Notes: a model not told the origin generated them from the letters alone. A stretch of 64,000 bases of DNA from Nocardioides baekrokdamisoli (GCF_003945325.1 NZ_AP019307.1:1054001-1118000); one strand, 5' to 3'. Positions 41,851 through 51,331 are shown, numbered from the stretch's first letter. Program-made: numbers and translations.

Positions 41851-42792
41851 TCAGTGGTTGAGTGCCATCAGCGAGACCAGCTCGTACGCCACGTGCGAGG
41901 CCGCGATCGCGGTGATGTCGGCGTGGTCGTACGCCGGGGCGACCTCGACGACGTCCGCGCCGACGATGTTCGAGCCCCGGAGGCCGCGGAGGATCGCGAG
42001 CAACTCGCGGCTGGTGAGACCGCCCGCCTCAGGCGTACCCGTGCCGGGTGCGTGCGCCGGGTCGAGGCAGTCGATGTCGATGGAGATGTAGAGCGGCCTG
42101 TCGCCGATACGCTCACGCATCGCCTCGACGACCGCCCCGACCCCCTGGTTCATCACGTCCATCGAGGTGGTGATGCCGAAGCCCATCCGGGCGTCGTCGC
42201 TGAGGTCGTCCTTGGAGTAGAGCGGGCCGCGGATGCCGCAGTGGCTGATCGCCTCGGTGTCGAGCAGGCCCTCCTCGACCGCGCGCCGGAACGGAGTGCC
42301 GTGGGTGTAGTCGGCTCCGAAGTAGGTGTTCCAGGTGTCGAGGTGGGCATCGAAGTGCAATAGTGCGACCGGACCGTGCTTGCGGTGCATCTCGCGCAGC
42401 AGCGGCAGCGCGATGGTGTGGTCTCCTCCGATCGTGACCGGTCGAGTGCCCGCGTCGAGCAGCGTCGAGACGCCTTCCTGGATCGAGTCGAGCGCCTCGG
42501 GGATGTTGAACGGGTTGCAGGCGATGTCACCGGCGTCCGCCACCTGCATCGTCGCGAAGGGTGAGACGTCGAGACCGGGGTGGTACGGCCGCAGCAGTCG
42601 ACTGGCTTCGCGGATCTGGGCCGGCGCGAACCGGGCGCCGGGGCGGTAGGAGACGCCGCTGTCGAACGGCACCCCCATCACAGCGACGTCGGCATGTTGC
42701 ACGTCCTCCAGGCGCGGCAGCCGGGCGAACGTGGCGATGCCCGCAAAACGCGGGACGCGGGAGGAGTCGACGGGTCCGATCGGTTCGGTCAT
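41851..42792 (-). CDS. Ureohydrolase (agmatinase family), probably guanidinobutyrase
   Basis: A 313-residue arginase/agmatinase-family metalloenzyme. Manganese ligands are visible as H125 in [13 protein letters not shown]148/H150/D152 in HFDAHLDTW and D239/D241 in [22 protein letters not shown] 42792 is preceded by CAGGAGCCCGAAG, a good ribosome-binding site. The family includes agmatinase, proclavaminate amidinohydrolase and 4-guanidinobutyrase. With the adjoining monooxygenase and amidase genes, hydrolysis of 4-guanidinobutyrate to GABA and urea is the most coherent role, feeding gabT. Confidence 0.88.
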   Translation of the reverse strand: MTEPIGPVDSSRVPRFAGIATFARLPRLEDVQHADVAVMGVPFDSGVSYRPGARFAPAQIREASRLLRPYHPGLDVSPFATMQVADAGDIACNPFNIPEALDSIQEGVSTLLDAGTRPVTIGGDHTIALPLLREMHRKHGPVALLHFDAHLDTWNTYFGADYTHGTPFRRAVEEGLLDTEAISHCGIRGPLYSKDDLSDDARMGFGITTSMDVMNQGVGAVVEAMRERIGDRPLYISIDIDCLDPAHAPGTGTPEAGGLTSRELLAILRGLRGSNIVGADVVEVAPAYDHADITAIAASHVAYELVSLMALNH

Positions 42793-42806
42793 CTTCGGGC
42801 TCCTGC

Positions 42807-43385
42807 TCAGTAGATCGGGTGGTCCAGCGAGAGCGCGGGCGTGAACACCCACAGCACCTCGGTGGCCTCGGACGGGGCGATGCTCCGGAACGCGTGCGGT
42901 GCCTGCGGGAAGGTCATCGCATCCCCGGGACCCAGGACGGTCTCCTCGTCGTTGAGGTGAACGGCGAGCCGGCCGGAGAGTACGTACACGAACTCGACCT
43001 CGGCCGGGATGCTGTAGAGCTCGGGGCCGCTGCCGCCGCCAGGCTCGATCCGGCTCAGGATCGCCTGCAGCCGCCGCTCACCGGACGGGGTGAGCAGGAA
43101 CTCGGTCATGTCGATGCCACCGAGGTTGATCGGGGGGTACTCGTCGCGGCGCACGACGGAGCCCTGGGGCACCTCGAACAACTCCCCGATCGAGATCTGC
43201 AGGGTGTCGCACAGCCGCATCAGGCAGGCGACAGACGCGGTGGCTTGATCGCGTTCCAACTTCGACAGGAAGCCCTTGGTGATGCCCGCGGCCTCAGCGA
43301 CCTCGGCGAGCGTCAGCCGCCGCGAATGCCGGGCCGATCGGAGTTGGTCGCCCACACCATTGGACGATTCGACCGCAGCGCTCAT
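42807..43385 (-). CDS. XRE-family regulator with C-terminal cupin sensor
   Basis: A 192-residue protein with an N-terminal helix-turn-helix ([20 protein letters not shown], about 25-44) and a C-terminal cupin_2 domain ([37 protein letters not shown]). Such regulators often control amine and amino-acid catabolism (PuuR type). ATG 43385 has GAGAGG six bases ahead; an ATG at 43391 is the alternative. It is the first gene of the ureohydrolase-amidase-monooxygenase operon (14 bases before the ureohydrolase), suggesting self-control by a pathway intermediate. Confidence 0.88.
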   Translation of the reverse strand: MSAAVESSNGVGDQLRSARHSRRLTLAEVAEAAGITKGFLSKLERDQATASVACLMRLCDTLQISIGELFEVPQGSVVRRDEYPPINLGGIDMTEFLLTPSGERRLQAILSRIEPGGGSGPELYSIPAEVEFVYVLSGRLAVHLNDEETVLGPGDAMTFPQAPHAFRSIAPSEATEVLWVFTPALSLDHPIY

Positions 43386-43485
43386 GCCCATCCTCTCGCG
43401 GGCGACATCGAGGTGACGCCGACCACACCCTCGGGACTAGGCAACACCAAGCGGAGTCAGGAAACAAGCGTTTCCATCAGGTGAA

Positions 43486-44823
43486 CTAACCCGCGGTGCG
43501 GATCAGTTTCTTGTTGACGAACTCGTCCATCCCGAACCGCCCGAGTTCTCGTCCGAATCCCGACCGCTTGACCCCTCCGAACGGGGTCTCGGCGAGGTCC
43601 ATCAGCACGCCGTTGATGTAGACCATGCCGGCCTCGATCTGGTCGGCCACGCGCGCACCCTGAGCCGCATCGGTGGTGAAGACGTACGAACCGAGCCCGA
43701 ACGGTGTGTCGTTGGCGACCTCGACCGCCTCGGCTTCCGAAGTGACCTTGAAGACCATCGCCACCGGTCCGAAAAATTCCTGCGCATAGGCCGGGTTGTC
43801 CCGGGTGACACCGGTGAGTACGCCGGGGGGCGCCTGCGCGCCGGCGGTCTCCCCCGCCGAGGCGTAGTACGCGCCCCCGGCGACGGCAGCGGCCACTTGG
43901 GCGGACAGGATCTCGGCGGCGCGTACTGATGACAACGGCGCGACATCGGCGGTGGCGAGCAGGGCTGCGGTGAACTTCTCCACGAACGGCTCGTAGAGGT
44001 CCTCGACCACGACGAAACGCTTCGCCGCGTTGCAGGACTGGCCGGCGTTGTCGAGGCGTGCAGCAACGGCCGATTCGACCACCGCGTCCAGGTCGTCGGT
44101 GGACAGCAGAATGAACGGGTCCGAGCCGCCGAGCTCGAGGACGACCTTCTTGAGATGGCGACCGGCGATCTCCGCCACCGCCGCACCCGCGCGCTCCGAT
44201 CCGGTGAGCGACACCCCCGCCAACCGCGGGTCGGCGATGATCGTCTCGATCTGCTCGTTGGTCGCGTACGCGGTGACGTACGCACCCTCCGGGAAACCCG
44301 CATCCAGGAAGATCTGCTGCTGGGCTGCCGCGGAGCTCGGGCACTGCGGTGCTGGCTTGAGGATCACCGCATTGCCGATGGCCAGGTTCGGTCCGGCGAA
44401 CCGGGACACCTGGTAGTAGGGGAAGTTCCACGGCATGATCCCGAGGATCACTCCGAAGGGCTGGCGCCTGATCACGGCAGTTCCACCGGCATCGCCGACG
44501 TTGATGCTCTCGTCGGCCAGGAAGGCTTCCGCGTTGTCCGCGTAGAACTCGTAGATCGCCGCCGCGAAGTCGACCTCGCCGAGGGCGTCCTCCATCGACT
44601 TGCCCATCTCGATGTGGGCCAGTCGGGCCAACTCGTCGCGCCGCTCCGTGTGTAACGCAGCCACCCGCCGCAGCAACGCAGCCCGGTCTCCGACCGAGGA
44701 CGTACGCCCCCAGCCCCTGGCGGTCTCGGCGGCGGACGTCAGCAGGTCCTGAATCTCAGCGTCGGTGGCAGCGGGACGATCGGCGACGGACTCACCGGTG
44801 GCGGGGTTGATCACGGTGTACAT
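43486..44823 (-). CDS. NAD(P)-dependent succinate-semialdehyde dehydrogenase-like aldehyde dehydrogenase (second copy)
   Basis: A 445-residue aldehyde dehydrogenase of the shorter, GabD2/SSADH-like group, lacking an N-terminal extension: VINPATGESVADRPAATDAEI, GVILGIMPWNFPYYQVSRF, E230 (VVLELGGSDPFILL) and C264 (NAGQSCNAAKRF), ending AETPFGGVKRSGFGREL. It probably oxidises succinate or another omega-semialdehyde produced in the arginine/GABA locus. It is upstream of the XRE-cupin gene on the same strand with a 100-base gap, so it may be a separate unit; redundant to gabD at 36887-38359. Confidence 0.85.
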   Translation of the reverse strand: MYTVINPATGESVADRPAATDAEIQDLLTSAAETARGWGRTSSVGDRAALLRRVAALHTERRDELARLAHIEMGKSMEDALGEVDFAAAIYEFYADNAEAFLADESINVGDAGGTAVIRRQPFGVILGIMPWNFPYYQVSRFAGPNLAIGNAVILKPAPQCPSSAAAQQQIFLDAGFPEGAYVTAYATNEQIETIIADPRLAGVSLTGSERAGAAVAEIAGRHLKKVVLELGGSDPFILLSTDDLDAVVESAVAARLDNAGQSCNAAKRFVVVEDLYEPFVEKFTAALLATADVAPLSSVRAAEILSAQVAAAVAGGAYYASAGETAGAQAPPGVLTGVTRDNPAYAQEFFGPVAMVFKVTSEAEAVEVANDTPFGLGSYVFTTDAAQGARVADQIEAGMVYINGVLMDLAETPFGGVKRSGFGRELGRFGMDEFVNKKLIRTAG

Positions 44824-44864
44824 GCGGATGCCCTATCGAGAGGTGGAAGACGTCGCCGTTCGGG

Positions 44865-45587
44865 TCAGTGATCCGCGCGCTGTCGCGGCTGCAGGAGGTC
44901 GAGGCTGATGCCGACTTCCGCACCCGGCGGCGTCTCGGGCTCGAGCAGCGACTTGAGCAGCTGGGACGCCGCCACCACCAGCAGGATCGGCTCGATGGCC
45001 GCCTCCCAGCGGTCCAGCAGATAGGTGGCGGCGATCAGCGGGAGCGCGAAGATCAGCAGATCCACCTGTACACGGTTGAACCGGCGCCACATCGACGCAG
45101 CGTCACCGTGACGCCGGCGCGCCATCAGCACCACCAGGATGACCGCACCGAACTCGCCGATGCCCGAGAGCATGTGGGCGTAGTGGGTCATCGGCAACTG
45201 GAAGTGCCACTCGGCACTGCGGCAGCTCGCGCTGAGCGCCTCGGCGCAGGAGTAGTGGAAGATCGCCCCGGTCATGCCGAAGGCGGTGAACCACAGCATC
45301 GTGAACCACTCGGTGCGGCGGCCGCGGGCGCCCACGAGCAGCAACGCGACCAGGAACAACGCGCTAGCCGTGAAGTCGAGGCTGTTGAAGAGGCGCGAAT
45401 ACTGACCGCCCTGCACCTCGAGGTCGCTGAACAGCATGTTGGGCGTCGGCAGGATGTGAGTGAAGGCCGCGACGACCCACCAGTTGTAGAGCGCAGCGCC
45501 GACAAGACCGAGTGCCGCGGCTGCCCACAGCACCGGCGTGGCGATCACACGCCCCTGGTTCGTACCCTCCACCATCACGACTCCCAT
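44865..45587 (-). CDS. DUF998-like membrane protein
   Basis: A 240-residue membrane protein with about six helices, including AAALGLVGAALYNWWVVAAF, ASALFLVALLLVGARG and a C-terminal IFALPLIAATYLL. The layout resembles DUF998-type polytopic proteins, but I cannot place it with certainty. A short Cys-containing loop (YSCAEALSASCRSAEWHF) lies between helices three and four. GTG 45587 or an ATG at 45575 can start; upstream spacer (45588-45739) shows only low-information promoter sequence. Confidence 0.55.
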   Translation of the reverse strand: MGVVMVEGTNQGRVIATPVLWAAAALGLVGAALYNWWVVAAFTHILPTPNMLFSDLEVQGGQYSRLFNSLDFTASALFLVALLLVGARGRRTEWFTMLWFTAFGMTGAIFHYSCAEALSASCRSAEWHFQLPMTHYAHMLSGIGEFGAVILVVLMARRRHGDAASMWRRFNRVQVDLLIFALPLIAATYLLDRWEAAIEPILLVVAASQLLKSLLEPETPPGAEVGISLDLLQPRQRADH

Positions 45588-45739
45588 CCCGAATCGCCTG
45601 GCCAGTCAGCTCCCCCATGATGACCGGCGTCGCGCCGCAACGCTCAGCATTTTCGCAGCGTAGGCCTGTGCCCGGGCTGTGTCGGCACAACACGCTGCGG
45701 TGCCGGCGCATTCCACGGCATGCGTACGCAGGGCCCCAC

Positions 45740-47170
45740 TCACGCGACCGCGCCGGTCGACGCACTCGACCGCGCGACCGTGACGTACCCCGTCTTCTTG
45801 CCGGTCACATGGACCGAGATCTTGCGGCCAATCCACCCGCTCGACAGCGTCAAGGTCGACTTCGTCGCACCGCCGACCGCGACGCCGTTGACGTACCACT
45901 GGTAGGCGAAGGTGATGCCTGCCGGCTTCCACGTCCCGGGGTGCGCGGTCAGTGTCGACCCGTGTCGCACAGTGCCTGAGATTGTCGGCGTCGCCGCCAG
46001 CAGGGCGACCTTGACCGCGAACGCCGGACTGATGGCCACGAAGTAGTCATGTGCCGCCGTGCGGCCACTGGCGTACCAGCGATAGGTCGTCGAGATCGTC
46101 TGCGCGAAGGTCAACGAGGCCGCTCCGGTTCCGGAGGTGATGACGTTCTTGACGCCGGCCCAGGCGCTGCCGGTCCACCGCTGGAGTTGCGCCGTGACGC
46201 CAGCCAGCGGCGTGTGCGTGGACGTGTTGGTCGCCGTCATCGAGAACTTCACCGCACCGCCGTACGTCACCTGGCCGGCCGACTGGGTGTGCGCCACGGT
46301 CGTGGTGTCGGTCTGCGGGGCGATCACCATCGCGCCGGCGTACACCGGCGCTGAGAGCCCTGGCGTCGGGTTGGACCCGGCGACGTTCCAGTAGTTCTCG
46401 GCGTGACTGAAGGTGATCGTCGTGCCCGACTGCAGACCCTCATAGGTGGTGGTCAACTCGCCATTCGAGTCCTGGATGCCCACCCAGAAGTTCCCGACCG
46501 AATCGATGTGCATCGACACCGCGGTCTTCCCCGAGCCAAGAGTGGGCAGGTTCGTGGTGTTCGTCTGGATCGTCGATCCGTCCGACGTGCTCAGCCACTT
46601 GATGGTCCGGGTCGCCGGGTCGAGCGCAAAGAGGAACGTGCCACTTGCGTCGAACGCGAGCGAATCCTGTGGCCCGGAGAGTCCGGTGGATCCCTTCTTC
46701 TCGACCCCCGCCGACGTGGCTCCGAGTGCGATCGAATACAGCCCACCCTGATCGCCGAGCCCGTAGATCTGCCCGCCCGAGCCGATCGCAATCGAGTCGA
46801 TCCAGTCGAGGCCCTCGGGCTCGTTGAGTTGCACCGACCCCCAGCGTCGTCCGGTGGACGGGTCGAGTCGCTCGATCCGGCGACCGAACGCGCTCCATTC
46901 GAGGACGTAGACCGTGCGGTCGGCGGGGTTGTACGCCATCGAGTTGGGGGCGTAGTCGTTCGCCGAATCGACCGCCGCACTTCCGGTGGAGACGAAATGG
47001 CCGTTCTGGAGATCGGTGTCGACCCAGCTCGCTCCCGTGTAGTCGAGGACGTACATCGCCTGACCCGCAGGCAGCGACATCGAGGTGATGGCGTGAGCAG
47101 GAGTCAGGCCCAGCCACTGGGCAGATCCGACCACGATGACGACGACAACGAGGGAGGCAAAGCGGCGCAC
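45740..47170 (-). CDS. Secreted protein with beta-propeller-like N-terminal part and Ig-like C-terminal domain
   Basis: The 476-residue product starts at GTG 47170 with a signal peptide (VRRFASLVVVVIVV to AHA), then repeated short beta motifs (YNPADRTVYVLEWSAFG, IAIGSGGQIYGLGDQGG, FDASGTFLFALDPATR) resembling a beta-propeller surface protein, and ends in an Ig-like repeat (ISGTVRHGSTLTAHPGTW, YVNGVAVGGATKSTL) similar to that ending the 23962-26142 protein. A strong AGGAGGG lies 15 bases ahead of GTG 47170, a slightly long spacing. A longer open frame upstream is antisense to the divergent hydrolase gene and is not used. Probable cell-surface role. Confidence 0.7.
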   Translation of the reverse strand: MRRFASLVVVVIVVGSAQWLGLTPAHAITSMSLPAGQAMYVLDYTGASWVDTDLQNGHFVSTGSAAVDSANDYAPNSMAYNPADRTVYVLEWSAFGRRIERLDPSTGRRWGSVQLNEPEGLDWIDSIAIGSGGQIYGLGDQGGLYSIALGATSAGVEKKGSTGLSGPQDSLAFDASGTFLFALDPATRTIKWLSTSDGSTIQTNTTNLPTLGSGKTAVSMHIDSVGNFWVGIQDSNGELTTTYEGLQSGTTITFSHAENYWNVAGSNPTPGLSAPVYAGAMVIAPQTDTTTVAHTQSAGQVTYGGAVKFSMTATNTSTHTPLAGVTAQLQRWTGSAWAGVKNVITSGTGAASLTFAQTISTTYRWYASGRTAAHDYFVAISPAFAVKVALLAATPTISGTVRHGSTLTAHPGTWKPAGITFAYQWYVNGVAVGGATKSTLTLSSGWIGRKISVHVTGKKTGYVTVARSSASTGAVA

Positions 47171-47215
47171 GGTGTCTACTTTCGTCCCTCCTGAGGCCGA
47201 AGACCAGAGTCGGAG

Positions 47216-48163
47216 GTGCAGAATCAGCCCGTGAGCACCTCGACCAGCCGCGCCCGCAGTCGGGCCGGATTCGACACCCTGACCACCCCCGACGGCACCG
47301 TCCTGGCAGTCGTGGACGCCGGACCACGGGACAGCGCGGCGACGATCGTGCTCCAGCACGGCTGGACCCAGGACCACACCAGCTGGGAGGACGTGGCCGA
47401 ACGCCTGGCAGGGACCTACCGAGTGGTGTCCTTCGACTCCCGTGGCCACGGCCGCTCCGACGCCGGCCCGCGCGGCACCGCGACCGTCGAGCAACTCGCT
47501 GACGACCTGGCCGAGGTCATCGATCAGCTCGCCCCTGAAGGCCCGCTCGTCCTGGCCGGGCACTCGCTCGGCGGACCGGTGCTGCTGGCGCTGGCCGAGC
47601 GTCGTCCGGACATCGTTTTCGAGCGCGCGACCGGGATCGCGATGGTCGCGACGTCGGCGGCCAACATCGGGCGCGACATCCTGGGCCTGCCGCTGGCAGT
47701 GACTTCGGTCGCGTCCGCCGCTGTGCCGGCGGTCAGCCGCCTGCGGCAGTTCTCGCGGGCACCGCGCAACACCCGCTATCCCCGTGTCATCGAGGAGTTC
47801 GTACGCCTCGGCCTGTACGGCCCCGGACAGGGAACCCGGGCGAACCGCAGCCGTACCGCGCGTCAGGTGGCCCGGAGCCACCCCGAGACGACGGCGGCGC
47901 TGGTACCGGCGTTGATGCACCACGACCGGCTCGCGATGATGCCGCTTCTGGACAAGGTGCCGACCGTGATCCTCGGAGGCACGAAGGACGCCCTCACACC
48001 GATCGCCCACTCCCGGGCGATGGCGGAGGCGCTTCCCCAGGCCAAGTACGTGGTCTATCCGCAGGCCGGGCACATGCTCCCGTACGAGCGCGCGAACGAG
48101 GTCACCGGCGAGCTGACCGCCCTCGCCGAGCGCGTCACGATCCTCAGCAGGACCGGGGTCTGA
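47216..48163 (+). CDS. Alpha/beta-hydrolase
   Basis: A 315-residue alpha/beta-hydrolase fold protein. The oxyanion HGW is seen in IVLQHGWTQDHTSW, the nucleophile elbow in LAGHSLGGPVLL (Ser catalytic), the acid in GGTKDALTP and the catalytic His in AGHMLPYER. No signal peptide, so cytoplasmic. Esterase, lipase-like or C-C hydrolase activity is possible. GTG 47216 (or GTG 47231) with GGAGG upstream serves as start; the gene is divergent from the surface protein with a 45-base spacer. Confidence 0.85.
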   Translation: MQNQPVSTSTSRARSRAGFDTLTTPDGTVLAVVDAGPRDSAATIVLQHGWTQDHTSWEDVAERLAGTYRVVSFDSRGHGRSDAGPRGTATVEQLADDLAEVIDQLAPEGPLVLAGHSLGGPVLLALAERRPDIVFERATGIAMVATSAANIGRDILGLPLAVTSVASAAVPAVSRLRQFSRAPRNTRYPRVIEEFVRLGLYGPGQGTRANRSRTARQVARSHPETTAALVPALMHHDRLAMMPLLDKVPTVILGGTKDALTPIAHSRAMAEALPQAKYVVYPQAGHMLPYERANEVTGELTALAERVTILSRTGV

Positions 48164-48172
48164 GCCTCGGTC

Positions 48173-49144
48173 TCAGGCGGGGATGCGCTCGAGTTCGTCG
48201 TCGACGACGAGCTCGACGACCGGGGCCTCCTCGGGCGCCGGCTCACCGAGCTTGACCAGGATGACGCCGGCGAGGATGCCGACTCCGCCGAGCAGTTGCA
48301 CCGGGGCGGGCGTCTGACCGAGTAGCGCCCAGGCTGCGAGGACCGCCCCGACAACTTCGGCGAGGGACACGAACGACATCAGCCGGGCGCCGAGAAGCTG
48401 TCCGGCGACCATGCCGAGGGCGTACGCGATGCCGGTGCTGATCACGCCGATGCCCAGCAGCGGGAGGAACCACGGCACGCCGACGGAGCGGAAGTGCACA
48501 GTCGACGCGCCCGCGTGGAAGGCCGTCAGCCCAGTGGCGCCGGCGGCCAGCAACAGCGCGCCGCCGACCAGCATCCCGGCCGCGGGCAGCGCGATTGCCG
48601 GCAGTTGGCTCGGCCGCGCGGACAGGACGAAGTAGACGGCCGCTCCGACCATGGACGCAAAGGCCCAGGCGAGTCCCAGGCCATCCAGGCGGGCTCCGGA
48701 GAACAGATTGATCACCAGGACCAGCCCGATCGTGGTGACCAACGCCCCGAGGGCTGTCAGGCGGCTGGGACGGTGCCCGTGCCGGGCCCAGAGCCAGGCC
48801 AGGAGCGCCACCGGCGCGGTGTACTCAATGAGTAGTGCGACGCCGACATCCATCCGTGCCACCGCGCGGTAGTACGCGGTCTGGCACAGCGCGACCACGA
48901 CCGCCCCGTACAGGACGATCGTGACGATCTGGGACCGCACCAGGTGCCACTTGCCGCGCATCGCTCGCGCAGCCGGGATCGCGAGCACGACGGCTGCGAT
49001 GAGGACCCGGCAGGTGATCACCAGACCGACGCTCCAGCCGGCATCGAGCAACGGTCGGGCGAAGGTGCCCGACCATGCGAACGAGGCCGACGACGCGAGA
49101 GCCCACAGGATCCCGCGACGAGTGTCATTGGCAACAGCGGTCAT
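48173..49144 (-). CDS. EamA-family transporter
   Basis: A 323-residue protein with about ten transmembrane helices in two EamA-type halves (ITCRVLIAAVVLAIPA, TAPVALLAWLWARHG, STGIAYALGMVAGQLLG), plus an acidic C-terminal tail. Drug/metabolite exporter function is inferred. It is divergent from a CGNR zinc finger gene over a 38-base spacer, so that protein probably controls it. Second EamA transporter in the window, not closely similar to the one at 38397. Confidence 0.85.
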   Translation of the reverse strand: MTAVANDTRRGILWALASSASFAWSGTFARPLLDAGWSVGLVITCRVLIAAVVLAIPAARAMRGKWHLVRSQIVTIVLYGAVVVALCQTAYYRAVARMDVGVALLIEYTAPVALLAWLWARHGHRPSRLTALGALVTTIGLVLVINLFSGARLDGLGLAWAFASMVGAAVYFVLSARPSQLPAIALPAAGMLVGGALLLAAGATGLTAFHAGASTVHFRSVGVPWFLPLLGIGVISTGIAYALGMVAGQLLGARLMSFVSLAEVVGAVLAAWALLGQTPAPVQLLGGVGILAGVILVKLGEPAPEEAPVVELVVDDELERIPA

Positions 49145-49182
49145 GACACATGACGGTACGACGCAGCATGTAACCTGTCAAA

Positions 49183-49734
49183 GTGCTTTTTGCTCATGAC
49201 ACGGTGATGAACCTCCTCGGCTCGGTGGCCGTGGTCAACAGTCGGTTCAGCAACCCGATGGACGTCGACCGACTGGCGACCCCGGAGGCGCTCGACCTGT
49301 TCCTCACCGAGCACGGATACAGCTACATCCCGAAGGCCACTCCGGCGCTGGTGGCCGAGATCCAGGCGCTCCGCCAACCCATGCACGACCTCTTCACCAG
49401 CTCGCGGGAGGACGCAGTCGTCGTCATCAACCGCTGGCTGGCGGACGCAGAAGCAGTCCCTCGGCTCGTACGTCACGACGAACTCGACTGGCACATCCAC
49501 GCCGAACGCCCCGGCGCCACCCTGGCGACGCAGATCCTCGTGGAGACCGCCATGGGCATGATCGACGTCGTCCGCGCCGACGAAATGGGGCGCCTGTCCG
49601 TGTGCGAGGACGACGCGTGCGAGGGCATCGTGCTCGACCTGTCGAAGAACCGGTCACGACGCTACTGCTCGACCGCCTGCGGCAACCGGGCGGCAGTCGC
49701 CGCGTACCGCGCCCGGCGAGCCGGTGACCAATGA
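49183..49734 (+). CDS. CGNR zinc finger regulator (ABATE/CGNR type)
   Basis: A 183-residue protein beginning MLFAHDTVMNLLGSVAVVNSRF and ending in a zinc-ribbon pattern C-x4-C ... RYCSTACGNRAAVAAYRARR, the hallmark of CGNR transcriptional regulators (ABATE domain). The spacer to the divergent EamA gene contains TGACA and TGTCA near both ends. It is likely a regulator of that transporter. GTG 49183 and ATG 49207 are both possible starts. Confidence 0.85.
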   Translation: MLFAHDTVMNLLGSVAVVNSRFSNPMDVDRLATPEALDLFLTEHGYSYIPKATPALVAEIQALRQPMHDLFTSSREDAVVVINRWLADAEAVPRLVRHDELDWHIHAERPGATLATQILVETAMGMIDVVRADEMGRLSVCEDDACEGIVLDLSKNRSRRYCSTACGNRAAVAAYRARRAGDQ

Positions 49735-49746
49735 GAGAGTGGCGCC

Positions 49747-50388
49747 ATGGCCGTACGCGTTGACCTCAACATCTCACTCGACGGATTCGGGACCACGACG
49801 GACCAGACGCCGGAGAACCCGTTCGGCGAGGACTGGGGACGGTTGGTCGCCGCGTACGTCGCGACCCGCACCTTCCAGGAACGCGTCCTGCACAACACGT
49901 CCGGTGAAGGCACGACAGGCGTCGACGACGCGTACGCGGAGGCGTACTTCGAGGAAGTCGGCGCCGAGATCATGGGTGCCGGCATGTTCGGGCTGCACAC
50001 CTTCCCGGACGACCCCGACTGGCGTGGCTGGTGGGGCGAGGAGCCGCCGTTCCACTGCCCCGTGTTCGTACTGACCAACCGTGCCCGACCCTCAGTCTCG
50101 TTCGCGAACGGCACGACCTTCGACTTCATCACCGCCTCCCCGCACGAGGCTCTGAAGCGAGCAATCGACGCCGCCGGCGGTCAGGACGTACGCATCGGCG
50201 GCGGGTTGAGCACCGTCCGCGACTTCCTCCAGGCTGGACTGGTCGACCGGCTCCATGTCGCGATCGCGCCCATCCTGCTCGGACGGGGCATCCGTCTGTG
50301 GGACGACCTGCGGGGCCTCGAGGAGGGCTACGCGGTCGCGACCGAGACTGCCGAGAGCGGCGTCGTCCACCTGACGTTCAGGCGGTGA
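49747..50388 (+). CDS. Dihydrofolate reductase-like (RibD C-terminal domain) protein
   Basis: A 213-residue protein with the RibD_C/DHFR-like fold: VDLNISLDGFGTTTDQTPENP, the central CPVFVLTNRARP, GGQDVRIGGGLSTVRDFLQAGLV and LLGRGIRLWDDL. Such standalone proteins are NADPH-binding reductases of unknown substrate, common in actinobacteria and often next to CGNR regulators. It lies 12 bases after the CGNR gene, probably cotranscribed. Confidence 0.85.
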   Translation: MAVRVDLNISLDGFGTTTDQTPENPFGEDWGRLVAAYVATRTFQERVLHNTSGEGTTGVDDAYAEAYFEEVGAEIMGAGMFGLHTFPDDPDWRGWWGEEPPFHCPVFVLTNRARPSVSFANGTTFDFITASPHEALKRAIDAAGGQDVRIGGGLSTVRDFLQAGLVDRLHVAIAPILLGRGIRLWDDLRGLEEGYAVATETAESGVVHLTFRR

Positions 50389-50397
50389 GCCGCCGGC

Positions 50398-51168
50398 TCA
50401 CGGTTTGCATCCGACAACCGTCAAGGTGGTCGCGGCCGAGGTGACTCTGCCGCCAGGCCCGATCACACGAGCCGTCACCGTCCACTGACCTGGTGTCGGG
50501 AGGTCCGTCGCCTTCACCGATGCCGTCCAGGATCCTCCCGCTGACTTCGCACCGACGGTCCTGACCGTGCCGGCCCGGGTGAGGATGAAGGTCACGTTGG
50601 CGGCGTGCGATGCGGCGATGCTCAGCACGGTGCCGGTCGGGTCTGCGCAGCCCTGGACCTCCGCGATGGTGGCCGGGCGGGCTGACGGCGTACCCGCCGT
50701 CGGCGGCGGTGTGACTGGCGACGGCGTTGGGCGTGGAGACGAAGCACTCGTCGAAGGGGACGCCGACGGGCTCGTGGACCAGGTCGGTCTCGTGATCGCC
50801 GCCGGAGACGTCGGAGAGGTAGTACGCCCCGCTCCTGAAGCTGGCGGCGAGCTCGGCACCACGGACGGTGTGACCGTGACCGAGGGCGAGGAAATCGGAG
50901 CCGCCGCGCCTGCGCCCGACCCGCTCGAGGGCCAGAACCAGTAGGTGCCGCCGCCGATCAAGACGAGGAGCAGGAGACCGAGAAGCACCTTCGGCGCGAC
51001 AGGCGGACCGGGCGGCTGACTGTTGGCCGGCGGCTTGTTGAGAATCTCTTCCGGCGTATAGGTGAGGTTGACGTACGCAGCGTCCTTGGCTGCACCGTCA
51101 CCGCCGGGGAACTCCACCGCACCCGGCGGCTCCGGCTGCGGATTCAGGCGCGTACGTCGCCACTTCAT
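50398..51168 (-). CDS. Membrane-anchored protein with Pro/Ser/Thr-rich linker
   Basis: From ATG 51168 (GGGAG seven bases ahead) the 256-residue product has a polar N-terminal 59 residues, a single transmembrane helix (about 60-79, KVLLGLLLLVLIGGGTYWFW), a Ser/Thr/Pro-rich stretch (about 95-170, including SSPSVTVTPSVVPSS) and a beta-sandwich-like C-terminal domain (IAEVQGCADPTGTVLSI, WTASVKATDLPTPGQWTV) with two Cys. Extracytoplasmic anchored protein of unknown function; no enzyme motif. A longer in-frame start upstream (51255) is less likely. Confidence 0.7.
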   Translation of the reverse strand: MKWRRTRLNPQPEPPGAVEFPGGDGAAKDAAYVNLTYTPEEILNKPPANSQPPGPPVAPKVLLGLLLLVLIGGGTYWFWPSSGSGAGAAAPISSPSVTVTPSVVPSSPPASGAGRTTSPTSPAAITRPTWSTSPSASPSTSASSPRPTPSPVTPPPTAGTPSARPATIAEVQGCADPTGTVLSIAASHAANVTFILTRAGTVRTVGAKSAGGSWTASVKATDLPTPGQWTVTARVIGPGGRVTSAATTLTVVGCKP

Positions 51169-51331
51169 CTCGACACTCCCATGAGCAGATGATCGCACCG
51201 CGAAGGCCCCGGCGTGGGCCGTGCGTGTGCAGCGCGGCGGTCTTGACGCCGACACATAGGCTGTAGGTGACTGATCGGCGACATGGCCTCAACCCCGAAC
51301 CCGTAGCGGTGACCGGTCGAGAGGCGGCTTC

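Noticed and set aside
39371..42792. Lysine (DavB-DavA) pathway as the function of the monooxygenase operon
   Set aside because: The DavBA route needs no ureohydrolase; the same operon carries one, which fits arginine better. Lysine is kept as an alternative.
47171..48073. Upstream extension of the 45740-47170 secreted protein
   Set aside because: It runs antisense through the alpha/beta-hydrolase gene and lacks a signal peptide at its own start; the signal peptide begins at GTG 47170.
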